Assembly: GCA_002838945.1 (NCBI GenBank)
Contig: PGXB01000006.1
Location: forward strand, 50,053 to 114,052
Source of the DNA: a candidate division Zixibacteria bacterium HGW-Zixibacteria-1
GTDB taxonomy: Bacteria; Zixibacteria; MSB-5A5; GN15; PGXB01
DNA: 64,000 nt
Direction of reading: 5' to 3'
In this document: positions 1-10,200 of the stretch, in pieces
How positions within the stretch are numbered: the stretch's first letter is position 1
How the letters are laid out: each line of letters opens with the position of its first letter
Program-made: the position numbers and the translations under genes
The notes under the pieces: generated by a model
Databases searched by the model: none
The model's input: only the letters and a program-made list of their open reading frames with translations
Told to the model about the DNA's origin: nothing

Positions 1-1043
1 CCGATCTTGGGGCGATTTTTTATACCTCGGGCAGTACCGGGGCGCCCAAGGGGGTCATGTTGTCGCATCGGAACCTTGTTTCCAACACGGTTGCCACTGT
101 CGATTATCTCAAGCTTTCCGAAAAAGATAAAATCATGGTGATCCTGCCGTTTTATTACATTTATGGCAACTCTCTGTTGCTGACGCATATTCTGATCGGC
201 GGTACTCTGGTTATTGACAATAGATTCCTGTATCCCGAGGTGATTCTGGATACCATGGAAAAGGAAAAGGCAACCGGGTTCTCGGGGGTTCCATCGAATT
301 TTATTATTCTGCTGAATAACTCGACTTTCCCGACTCGAAAGCTGGAGCACCTTCGCTATTTCACGCAGGCAGGCGGGGCCATGGCGCCGGAAATTGTCAG
401 GAAGCTTATCAATGCCTTTTCGCATAAAGAGATTTATATCATGTACGGCCAGACCGAAGCCGCTCCTCGGGTTTCCTGGCTGCCGCCGGAGCGGTTAATG
501 GATAAAATCGGTTCGATTGGAATACCGGTGCCGCGAGTCGAGATAAAAATAGTTGATGATAACGGTCAAGAATCTCCGCCCGGAGAATCAGGGGAACTGA
601 TCACCCGCGGCGACAATGTCATGCTGGGCTACTGGAATCAGCCCGAGGAGACGAAACAGGTTGTCCGGGACGGCTGGTTATATACCGGTGATCTGGCGCG
701 TAAGGATGAAGAAGGGTATATATATATAACGGGGCGTAAAAAGGAAATTATCAAGACGGGCGGCAACAGGGTCAGCACCAAAGAAATCGAGGAATGTCTT
801 CTCGAGCATGAGAGCGTCCTGGAAACGGCTGTGTTCGGCATACCCGATGAATTATTGGGCGAAGCCATTAAGGCTGTCGTCGTTTTGAAGGATGGCTGCC
901 GAGCCTCCGTCAAAGAAATTCAGACTTATTGCAAGACCCGGCTGGCCGATCATAAGTCACCCAAAGTAGTGGAATTCATGGAAGCTTTGCCCAAGTATCA
1001 ATCCGGCAAAGTAAATAAGATGCTTCTCAAGAATATTGTATGA
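1..1043 (+). CDS. Acyl-CoA synthetase / AMP-dependent ligase, 3' part (5' end outside window)
   Basis: Class I adenylate-forming enzyme (ANL superfamily), expected to activate a carboxylic acid as the acyl-AMP and usually transfer it to CoA or a carrier. The reading frame is open to the left edge: codons from base 3 read into the core AMP-binding motif YTSGSTGAPKGV, so the ATG at 57 is internal and about 150-200 N-terminal residues lie outside. Downstream are the YGQTEA motif, the YTGDLA and GRKKEIIKTGG hinge motifs, and the C-terminal catalytic lysine region (SGKVNK). The substrate cannot be read from sequence. It lies 23 bp before a NAD synthase-like gene on the same strand and is probably co-transcribed with it. 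With the Wzz gene further on, a role in decorating a surface glycan or lipid is possible but only inferred. Confidence 0.88.
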   Translation, partial: DLGAIFYTSGSTGAPKGVMLSHRNLVSNTVATVDYLKLSEKDKIMVILPFYYIYGNSLLLTHILIGGTLVIDNRFLYPEVILDTMEKEKATGFSGVPSNFIILLNNSTFPTRKLEHLRYFTQAGGAMAPEIVRKLINAFSHKEIYIMYGQTEAAPRVSWLPPERLMDKIGSIGIPVPRVEIKIVDDNGQESPPGESGELITRGDNVMLGYWNQPEETKQVVRDGWLYTGDLARKDEEGYIYITGRKKEIIKTGGNRVSTKEIEECLLEHESVLETAVFGIPDELLGEAIKAVVVLKDGCRASVKEIQTYCKTRLADHKSPKVVEFMEALPKYQSGKVNKMLLKNIV

Positions 1044-1066
1044 TTTTTTATAGCAAGGAGTGAATA

Positions 1067-2080
1067 ATGAAATTTTCAAAGAATATCATCAAGACCGATC
1101 CGGAGTATGAAGCCGGCCTGGTTCAGGATTTTCTGGCCGCTCAGGTCAAAGGAATTCCCAAAAGGGACGGCATCATTGTTGGTGTCAGCGGCGGCGTCGA
1201 TTCGGCGGTCGTGGCGGCATTGGCCGTTAGAGCGGTTGGCAAGGAAAATGTCATGGGTATGATATTGCCGGAGAAGGAATCCAATCCGATCTCGGCCGAA
1301 TATGCCCTCAAAGCCATCAACAAGCTCGGGATCAGACATCTCAAAGTTGACCTGACCGCTAATGTTGCAAGTTTTAAGGCCTATGAAAACCGCGATAAGG
1401 TTATCAAGGAAATATTTCCCGATTACGGCCCGAACCATAAATTCAATATCCATTTGCCACAGAATCTCCTCGATGTCGACCGCTATAATTATTACACGCT
1501 TCGTGTCGATGATGGCAAAGGCAATGTTCAGGAAAAACGGCTTACCAAGAAGCAGTTACTTGCCATAACGGCCGCGGCTAATGTCAAAATCAGGTCAAGA
1601 ATGATCGCACTGTATTATTGGGGAGAGCAATACAATTACATGGTGGCGGGAACGACCAATAAGACCGAATTCATTCTGGGAGATTACTGCAAATACGGCG
1701 ATGGCGGGACCGATGTGGAATGTGTTTCGCATCTTTACAAGATGAATATTTACGAATTGGCCGAGTATCTCGATGTTCCGGTCGAAATCCGTGAAAGGAC
1801 ACCCAGCCCGGATACTTTCAGTCTGCCGGTTTCTGATATCGATTTTTATTTCTGCCTGCCGTTCCATCTTCTTGATCCTTTGCTATACGCCTGGGAATAT
1901 GGTATCAGCGCCTTCGAAGCGGCCAAGGTCCTTGATTTAAGCGAGGAGCAGGTAAAGAGAGCCTTCCGTGACTTCCAGTCAAAGCACACTTCGACGGAAC
2001 ATATCCGGGTTCTTCCCGGGTCAATCGAGCGCGACTGGATCAAATATACAGATCGGAAGGCACTCAAGCCGACGGTTTGA
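1067..2080 (+). CDS. nadE: NAD(+) synthase-like (ammonia-dependent NadE family)
   Basis: Predicted ATP-dependent amidation of nicotinic acid adenine dinucleotide to NAD+. The PP-loop signature VSGGVDSAVVAALA lies near residue 40, followed by family motifs such as MVAGTTNKTEF and LGDYCKYGDGGTD. There is no glutaminase (nitrilase) domain, so ammonia is the likely nitrogen donor. At 337 residues it is longer than the usual 250-280, with extra sequence around residues 115-180. AAGGAG at 1054-1059 precedes the ATG at a good distance. It follows the AMP ligase closely. Proteins of this fold also occur in glycan and antibiotic amidation, so a locus-specific amidotransfer role next to the ligase and Wzz genes cannot be excluded. 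Confidence 0.8.
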   Translation: MKFSKNIIKTDPEYEAGLVQDFLAAQVKGIPKRDGIIVGVSGGVDSAVVAALAVRAVGKENVMGMILPEKESNPISAEYALKAINKLGIRHLKVDLTANVASFKAYENRDKVIKEIFPDYGPNHKFNIHLPQNLLDVDRYNYYTLRVDDGKGNVQEKRLTKKQLLAITAAANVKIRSRMIALYYWGEQYNYMVAGTTNKTEFILGDYCKYGDGGTDVECVSHLYKMNIYELAEYLDVPVEIRERTPSPDTFSLPVSDIDFYFCLPFHLLDPLLYAWEYGISAFEAAKVLDLSEEQVKRAFRDFQSKHTSTEHIRVLPGSIERDWIKYTDRKALKPTV

Positions 2081-2255
2081 TTGATTTTATACGGAGTAGG
2101 CAATCTTGTCTATTTCTGGTAATTTTGGATGGTTTTTATCTTTACAAAACTGATTGGACTGATTTTATTAAAAGCAAAAGGGAACCTTTTCCTTTGTTCA
2201 GTTTAAAATGATTTCGGAGCGATTGCCGAATTAAAGTAATGAAATTTGATTTTCG

Positions 2256-3830
2256 GTGCGGAAAGGCCTGACATCGTTGAATAACAACCAGAAGAAAAAT
2301 AATAAAAATAATAAGATTCCTGACCAGAGTCGGAATATGTTCGATGTCACTGAAATATTAGCCATAGTCTGGCGCAGAAAGTGGCTCATCTTTCTCCCGG
2401 TAATATTGGTAACAGCGGTTACATTTGCGGGCTCATACCTGATTACTCCCGAATATGAATCCTCGGCGATTCTCTGGCTGGGAAACCCAGTTAAGCTGTC
2501 GGGCGAGTTGCAGCAGATGCTTGGAAGCGGCCAGCAGGGCTATCGCTCCATGCATGACGAACAACTTGAACTAAACAGTATGCAGAACGAGATCACCTCG
2601 TCGCCTTTTATCAGTCAACTGGCGACAAGGCTGAAACTGGACCAGGATCCGACTCTTGAAAAGGATGCGCGAAAGGTCCTGGCGGCACAGCCCGAATTAG
2701 CGCTTGACCAGGTCAAACTTGATATTCTTACTAATAAGCTCAGGGATAAAATTGTTGTTACATATGCCGGCAAAGACCAGATCATGATAACGGTACAGTC
2801 AACCGACCCTTTCATAGCCCGGGACATGACCCAGACGTTGAGCGAAGTTTTCATGGCCGAAAAGATGAAACAGGAACTCGGGGTGGTCCGAATGTCCCAG
2901 GATTTCTCGTATGAACAATTGGCCAAATACGAAAAGGATCTTAATGATAAAATAGACGCTAGGACCGAGTTGGAAAAGGGGTTCATGAAAATTCAACTCG
3001 ACGAGGTGGTTGCTTCCGATGAAAACATCAAGGCGATAAGCTCTGAAATCGAAAGCTCCAACCTTGACATTGAAGATGCCAAGGCCGAGGAACGCCGCCT
3101 GATTACGGAACTTTCCGAACAAGCCGGTCTGGCTGCCAGAAATCTGGTCCTGGCCGAATCGGACAATCTGAAAAGGCTCAATAAGGAGATTTCCGATCAT
3201 CTCGAGACCGTAGCCAATTTAATGATCAAATATACCTGGAGCGCTCCCGAAATCCTGAATTACAAGACGCGGCTATATCGGATGTTGCGGGACATCGAGG
3301 ATGAACACAAGCGCCTGGTTGGGCAGCAGTTCAATAATTATGACAGCTCCGTCCGCGACCTTTTGCTGCGTTTATTTAACATCCGCACCGAATTGGATGT
3401 CACCTATTCCAAGGTCAATCATCTTAAACTGGCCCTGGCCGACCTGAACAGCAAAATAGGCATGAATCCGGAATATGCGGCCAGGCTTGATCAGCTTGAC
3501 AGGGAGATCGTGGCAGCGCGGGATCTTCGCGATAAATTCAAATCACAGCAGGAAAGCTCTCAAATATCTCAGGCCTTATTGCGAGAGGCAAAATACAGGG
3601 TTATCGAACCGGCCAAGGTGCCGCTGGAGCCATTTAAACCTCAGCGCTCAAAGATTATTGTTCTCGGTTTTCTGCTGGGTATAGCCATCGGCGGCGGCGC
3701 CGTGCTTTTGACCGAGATGTTCGACAAATCATTCCGAAAGGTAGAAGAGGTCGAGCAACTGGTAGGATTCCCTGTTATTGGCGTCATTCCGCAGATTCAA
3801 TCGATAAAGAAGTTAAAGCTTGGCAGTTAA
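2256..3830 (+). CDS. Wzz/GumC-type polysaccharide chain-length determinant
   Basis: Predicted inner-membrane protein that controls polymer length during polysaccharide export. It has a Wzz domain with one transmembrane segment near residues 38-60 (KWLIFLPVILVTAVTFAGSY), a long periplasmic coiled coil (about 190-450), a proline-rich stretch (VPLEPFKPQR) and a second transmembrane helix near 468-490. It ends soon after (FPVIGVIP), so the cytoplasmic BY-kinase domain seen in Wzc/BceF proteins is absent and may be a separate protein. The GTG at 2256 has no good ribosome site; the in-frame TTG at 2277, with AAAGG at 2262-2266, is an equally likely start and would remove seven residues. No other polysaccharide gene lies to the right. 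Confidence 0.82.
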   Translation: MRKGLTSLNNNQKKNNKNNKIPDQSRNMFDVTEILAIVWRRKWLIFLPVILVTAVTFAGSYLITPEYESSAILWLGNPVKLSGELQQMLGSGQQGYRSMHDEQLELNSMQNEITSSPFISQLATRLKLDQDPTLEKDARKVLAAQPELALDQVKLDILTNKLRDKIVVTYAGKDQIMITVQSTDPFIARDMTQTLSEVFMAEKMKQELGVVRMSQDFSYEQLAKYEKDLNDKIDARTELEKGFMKIQLDEVVASDENIKAISSEIESSNLDIEDAKAEERRLITELSEQAGLAARNLVLAESDNLKRLNKEISDHLETVANLMIKYTWSAPEILNYKTRLYRMLRDIEDEHKRLVGQQFNNYDSSVRDLLLRLFNIRTELDVTYSKVNHLKLALADLNSKIGMNPEYAARLDQLDREIVAARDLRDKFKSQQESSQISQALLREAKYRVIEPAKVPLEPFKPQRSKIIVLGFLLGIAIGGGAVLLTEMFDKSFRKVEEVEQLVGFPVIGVIPQIQSIKKLKLGS

Positions 3831-4250
3831 TCTTTATTTTCCTGCACCCCCCCAGAAAAGACTTGAAATAATATCTTATTTCATTATGCCACAATAAATT
3901 GTGCCGGCAGCACAGCTGGATTGATTTATCGTAATGATTAAGATGCAAAATTCTGCATAAGTCGTTGGTCTGCAAATTCCTGCAACTAATAAAAAAAAAC
4001 AGTTTTTTATTCATTTTTTTGTTGCCAAAGCCCAAAAATTTCATATTATTAAATAAGTGTAAGGGTATTTCTTACAATAAGATACCAGCGGTTTACATAC
4101 GTAACGCAGAGTTTAATATCTGCAATCTTAAAAGAAGCGTTTATTATTTATAGTAGATAAAGTTATACTTATATTTCGGCACAATAAATAAGTCGTTTGG
4201 TTCTGAACAGAAATTACTAAACAAATACCGACCTCGAGAAAGGGTAACTG
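3831..4250. other. Gene-free AT-rich region with likely promoter of the giant HYR protein
   Basis: These 420 bp separate the Wzz gene from the giant secreted protein. No convincing coding region or strong hairpin was found. A promoter-like pair, TTTACA (4092-4097) and TAATAT (4114-4119) with a 16-bp spacer, faces the giant gene and would leave a leader of about 125 nt. GAGAAAGG around 4235-4242 is the ribosome site for the ATG at 4251. The rest is low-complexity AT-rich DNA. Confidence 0.45.
4092..4119 (+). promoter_or_regulatory. Putative sigma-70 promoter of the giant HYR gene
   Basis: TTTACA, 16-bp spacer, TAATAT, upstream of the ATG at 4251 in an otherwise AT-rich stretch. The assignment rests only on match to consensus and position; AT-rich sequence makes chance matches common. 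Confidence 0.35.
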
Positions 4251-7200
4251 ATGCATTGTCGCTATTGTCCGCCGCCAGGCACCCTTAGAACCGAAAAGAG
4301 AAGACGATTGTGGCTTTCAATCATGCTGCTTCTTTTCGGATTTTTTATTGGTGCACAGCTTAATGCAGCAACTGTCTTCACCGATAAGACAGACTATCCC
4401 CCGGATGACACGGTACTGATAACAGGAACCGACTTCTGGGCCAATGAGACTGTCACCGTGCAGGTGACGCATTATGATGGAAATACCCCTGCAACGCCCG
4501 ATTATGATCCCTGGAATACAGTGGCCAACAGCTACGGTATTTTCGATACATACTGGGTGGTCCCCGAGGATGCATTGTCGGAGACTCTGCTGGTAACAGC
4601 CCAGGGTCAAACATCGGGGCTTATTGCAACCACAATATTTGCCGATGCCAATACCATTCTGGTTCCCTTGACAAATATGGAAGATCCGTTCTGTCCGGGT
4701 GATTCGTTCGAATATTGTGTGGCACTTTATCAGCGCTGTCCACGCAATGTCTATGAGCCGCTTCCTAACCGGCCGATTTTGTTTTTCATAAACGACGGCA
4801 CCTGCGGCGTTGATGTTTCCCAGGAAGCCGATGATACTGTCTGGACCGACGAAAACGGCGTTGCATGTTTTAACACCGTTTTGCCGGATAATGAAGACCC
4901 CTATACAATTCGAGTTAAATTCCGCGGCGAAGACAAGCCGTACAGCTATGAGCCTCCCAACAGCGCCTGCGATCCCACAGAGAGGGTAGCGTTATCAACT
5001 GCAAATGTTTGCGAGGACGTAGTGCTGGATTATTCTTCTCCGGCCTGCGGCGGAATTCCTCCGGTGGCGACCTGCCCCGGCGATACATCGGTTTTTCTCT
5101 GCAGTTTGGGTTCTGTGTGTATTCCCGGTTTTGGCGCGGCCGATCCGGATGGCGACCTGGAATCGATCGTGGTTTCGCTCGGGACTCTCAGCAGCGGGAC
5201 AGTATGTTTCACTCCGACCGGAGCGGGTTCTTATACGATAACATTGATTGCGACCGATTCAACAGGGTTGGCGGACACCTGTGAAACAGTCGTAACAGTG
5301 GCGCTTAACAATGCTCCGGTATGCAGTTTACCCTCAGGCGGTAGTTATTTCATTTGCGGCGACACAACTTTCAGTTTCCCGGTTTCGGCGACCGATGTCG
5401 ATGGTAATCTGGTCGGTTGTACCAAGACTTCCGGTCCGGGAACCCTGTCAGGCGGTAATTGGACCTTCACAACCACCGGTCCGGGCGTTTACAGCGCCGG
5501 TCTTACGTGCACCGATGCCTGCGGCGCGGCGTGCTCCGGGACGGTCAATATTACGGTTACTTATAATAATGCGCCGGTGTGCAATCTGCCCGCGGACGGC
5601 AGTTATTTTGTATGCGGCGATACAACTTTCAGTTTCCCGGTTTCGGCGACCGATGTTAATGGTAATCTGGTCGGTTGCACCAAGACCACCGGCCCGGGAA
5701 CCCTTTCGGGCGGTAACTGGACCTTCACGACCACCGGTCCGGGCGTTTACAGCGCCGGTTTTATCTGCACCGATGCCTGCGGCGCGGCATGTTCCGGGAC
5801 GGTCAATATTACGGTTAATTACAACAGCGCACCGGTTATCACCTGCCCGGCGAATATCTCTGTCGAGTGTAATGCCTCGACCGATCCTTCGAATACCGGC
5901 TCTCCCACTGTCACCGATGACAACGACCCGACTCCGGTCGTTGCTTATTCCGACAGCGAGACGGCGGGAAGCTGCCCCCAGGAAAAGACCATAACACGAA
6001 CCTGGACCGCAACAGATAATTGTGGGGCGGTCTCTCAGTGCCAGCAGATCATTACGGTGGAAGATAACACGGCTCCGGTTATTACCTGTCCGGCCAATAT
6101 AACAATTGAATGTAATGAATCCACAGATCCGACCAGTACCGGTTCAGCCACAGCGGTTGATAATTGTGATCCGGCTCCGGTCGTGGCATTTTCGGATGTG
6201 GCCAATAACGGCACGATTACACGCACCTGGACGGCAACCGATGCCTGCGGCAACAGTTCGCAGTGTACACAAACAATTACAATTGATGATACTACACAGC
6301 CTGTTATCACTTGTCCGGCTAATGTTACCATTGCCTGCGATGCTTCAACTGATCCGTCCAATACCGGTTCGGCAACCGCCACCGATAATTGCGATGCCAA
6401 TTCAGTAATCACCTATACCGACAGCGAGACGGCGGGAAGCTGCCCGCAGGAGAAGACGATTACAAGGACCTGGAAGGCGACCGATGATGCCGGTAATTTT
6501 GCGACTTGCCAACAGGTCATTACGGTGGAAGATAATATTGCTCCGGTCATTACCTGTCCGGCGACTGCGACTGTCGAATGCGATGGGTCCATTGATCCTT
6601 CAGTGACCGGTTTAGCTACTGCGGTCGATAATTGTGATGCCTCACCGCAAATAACATATTCGGATAATAATTTTGGGGATACAATAACGCGGACATGGAT
6701 CGCGACCGATGCCTGTGGCAACAGCTCTTCATGCCAGCAGTTGATAATTTTTGAAGATACGACATCTCCTGTGCTGGTTTCGTGTCCTCCGGATCTGACC
6801 ATCCAGTGCGACCAATCTCTGGCGCCGTCCATAACCGGTATGGCCACGGCTAGCGATAATTGTGATCCCAGCCCGGTAGTCACTTTTACCGACAGTGAAA
6901 CTCCGGGTGGCTGCCCGCAGGAAAAAACCATTACAAGAACATGGATTGCGACCGATGCCGACGGCAATTCGGCGACAATATGTCAGCAGACAATAACCGT
7001 TATCGATACCACGCCTCCGGCGATTACATGTCCGGCCAATGTCGAGGTCGAATGCGGCCAGCCGACTGATCCGTCGAGTACCGGATATGCCACGGCGATC
7101 GATAATTGCGATCCTTCGCCGATAATAACCTATTCCGATACCAGAAATAATGGTGTCACTACCAGACTCTGGACGGCGACCGATGCCTGCGGCAACAGCG

Positions 7201-10200
7201 CCCAGTGCACTCAGACGATCACTGTTGACGATACGACCCCGCCGGTCATAACCTGTCCGGCCAATGTTACCATTGCCTGTGATGCTTCGACCGTTCCACC
7301 CAATACCGGTTCAGCGACAGCCACCGATAATTGCGATACCAGTCCGTCGATTACCTATACCGATAGCGAGACTGCCGGAAGCTGCCCGCAGGAGAAGACA
7401 ATAACGCGGACGTGGACCGCCACCGATGCCGGCGGCAGTGGATCGAGTTGTCAACAGGTCATCACGGTCGTGGATGATACCGCACCGGTGATCACCTGTC
7501 CCGCCGATGTTACTATTGAATGCGATGAATCGATTGAACCGTCCAACACAGGTATGGCTACGGCGGTCGATAATTGTGATTCGGCGCCGGCGTTGACATA
7601 TTCCGATGTCGACAACGGCGGAAATATCGTTCGCACCTGGACGGCCACGGATGCCTGCGGCAATAGTTCTTCATGCCAGCAGCTGATTAATTTCGAAGAT
7701 ACGACGCCTCCTGTGCTGGTTTCCTGTCCTCCCGATATGACAATACAGTGCGATCAATCTTCGGCCCCATCCTCCACCGGACAGGCCACCTCAGAAGATA
7801 ATTGCGATCCTAATCCTGTGGTTACTTATTCCGACAGTGAAACTCCGGGCGACTGCCCACAGGAGAAGACTATTTCAAGAACATGGATTGCGACCGATGC
7901 CGACGGTAATTCGGCGACAATTTGCCAGCAAACAATTACCATTGTCGATACCACGCCGCCGGCAATTACATGCCCGGCCAGTGTCGAGGTTGAATGCGGC
8001 CAGCCGAACGATCCGGATCACACCGGTTATGCGACGGCAGTCGATAATTGCGATCCTTCTCCGATAATAACTTTCTCCGATACCAGAAATAACGGTGTCA
8101 CCACCAGACTCTGGACCGCGACCGATGCCTGTGGCAACAGCGCCCAGTGCACGCAAACTATCACGGTTGACGATGGTACGCCACCGGTTATAACCTGCCC
8201 TGCGAGCATCACAGTCGAATGTGGGACTTCGACTGATCCGGCCAATACCGGTTCGGCGACGGCCACTGATAATTGTGATCAGAATCCGGCTATTACAAAG
8301 ACCGATTCAGAATCGGCCGGAAGTTGTCCTCAGGAGAAAGTCATAACGCGTACGTGGAAAGCAACCGACGGCAGCGGCAATTTCGCTGAATGTCAGCAAA
8401 CCATCACCGTTGTGGATACGACACCGCCTGTAATTACTTGTCCGGGCGCTTATGTCGTGGGGTGCAGCGGATCGACCGATCCCGGCGTTACCGGGAATCC
8501 GACAATCAGTGATAATTGCGACCCAAGTCCGATAGTCAGCTATACCGATTCGCTATCCGGGACCACAATCATAAGGAAGTGGACGGCGGCGGATCATTGC
8601 GATAATGCCGCCTTCTGTCTGCAGACAATAACCCAGGCTCAAAACTCGCCGCCCGTTGCGACCTGCCCGGGTAATACGACAATGTTCCTCTGTGCCCTGA
8701 CCGATACGGCCCTGGCCGGCTTTACATACAGCGATCCCGATGATAATATCGCAACGATCGATCTTGCCGGCGGAACGCTTGACGGCAATATCGCCCGCTT
8801 TACTCCGGTCGAGGGCGTCAATATTCTGACCCTGATTGTTCAGGACGAATGCGGTGAAGTTGATTCCTGCACAACCGAGGTGCTGGTTACTTTGAATAAT
8901 CCGCCTTATGCAGGGGTAGATTTCGACACAACGGTATTTAAATGCACCCGCGAGGAAATCTGTCTGACTGGTTTTGGCTGCACTGATTCGGATGACAATC
9001 TGGCCAGTTGCTATGCTGTCGGCGGCGTGCTCTCCGGCGGTGTGATTTGCTTTACACCCAACAACGGTGTAAATGTCATAAAGCTGATTGCGGTCGACGA
9101 ATGCGGTGCGGCGGATACGGCTCTAATCACGGTCAATGCGATTTTGAATAATGCGCCGTTTGTTACCTGTCCCGGTTTCCAAACTGAAAATGTCTTTGAG
9201 CTTCCGGCCGAAATCTGTGTCACCGGTTTCGGTTGCAGTGATCCTGACGGCAATCTGACCAACTGCTCGGTTACCGTGACGGATGGCGACGGGAGCATTT
9301 CCGGCACGTTTGACGGCAATTCGGTTTGTTTCACGGCTGATGCCATGGGCATGTATACTATTATGTTGACAGCAACTGATCAATGCGGCGCCACCAGTTC
9401 CTGCTTTACGGAGGTCTTTGTTAAGAAGGTCTCCAGCTGCCCGATTGTCAGAATCGAAAAGACCCACAATACTTTCCAGGGTTATTTCGAGAATGTTTCG
9501 ATTACGATAGAAAACAGCACCTATGACTTCGAGGGGTTTGACTTCCTGATTGCCTATGACGCCTCGGCTCTCAGTGCGGTGTCGGTTACGGCAGGCGCAT
9601 GGATTGAAGATTGTGAGTGGGAGTATTTCACCTACCGATTCGGGGTAAACGGAAATTGCGGAAGCGCCTGTCCCTCGGGATTACTGAGGATCGTGGCAAT
9701 TGCGGAAATGAATAACGGCGCTCATAGTCCACTCTGTTACGGGCCGCCCGATGGGGCCGAGTATGAGCTGGCCGTCATGCGATTCCTTGTCACGAACGAC
9801 AGAACCTTCGAATGCCAGTATGTGCCCATATCGTTCTTCTGGAATGATTGCGGTGATAATGCCATTTCCGGTATGAATGGAGAGATTTTATACGTAAACA
9901 ACATTGTTTACGATTTCCTCGGAAATGTAATCTGGGATGAGGAAGATGATGTAAATTATCCCGAAGGCAACAGAATTCCTTATATCGGAGCGCCTGATTT
10001 ATGTCTTAATCCTGATCCGCTCAAGCCGAGCGCCGTTCGCTGTATCGAATTCGTGTTCGGCGGGGTGGATATCATCTGCGCCGACAGTATCGATGCACCG
10101 GGCGACCTTAACCTGAATGGGGTTGCGAATGAGATTGCCGATGCCGTTGTTTTTACGAATTACTTTGTCTATGGCACAAAGGCATTTAATGTCAACGTCG

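Noticed and set aside
3965..4153. 62-codon plus-strand frame before the giant gene
   Set aside because: AT-rich, no ribosome site, and it overlaps the likely promoter.
6035..8266. Several long antisense open frames opposite the HYR array
   Set aside because: They follow the repeat period and reflect composition of the sense gene; they have no ribosome sites or recognisable domains.
5823..8641. Regular repeats that could suggest a CRISPR array
   Set aside because: The period is 225-240 bp, fully in frame inside one coding sequence, with no short repeat-spacer pattern.
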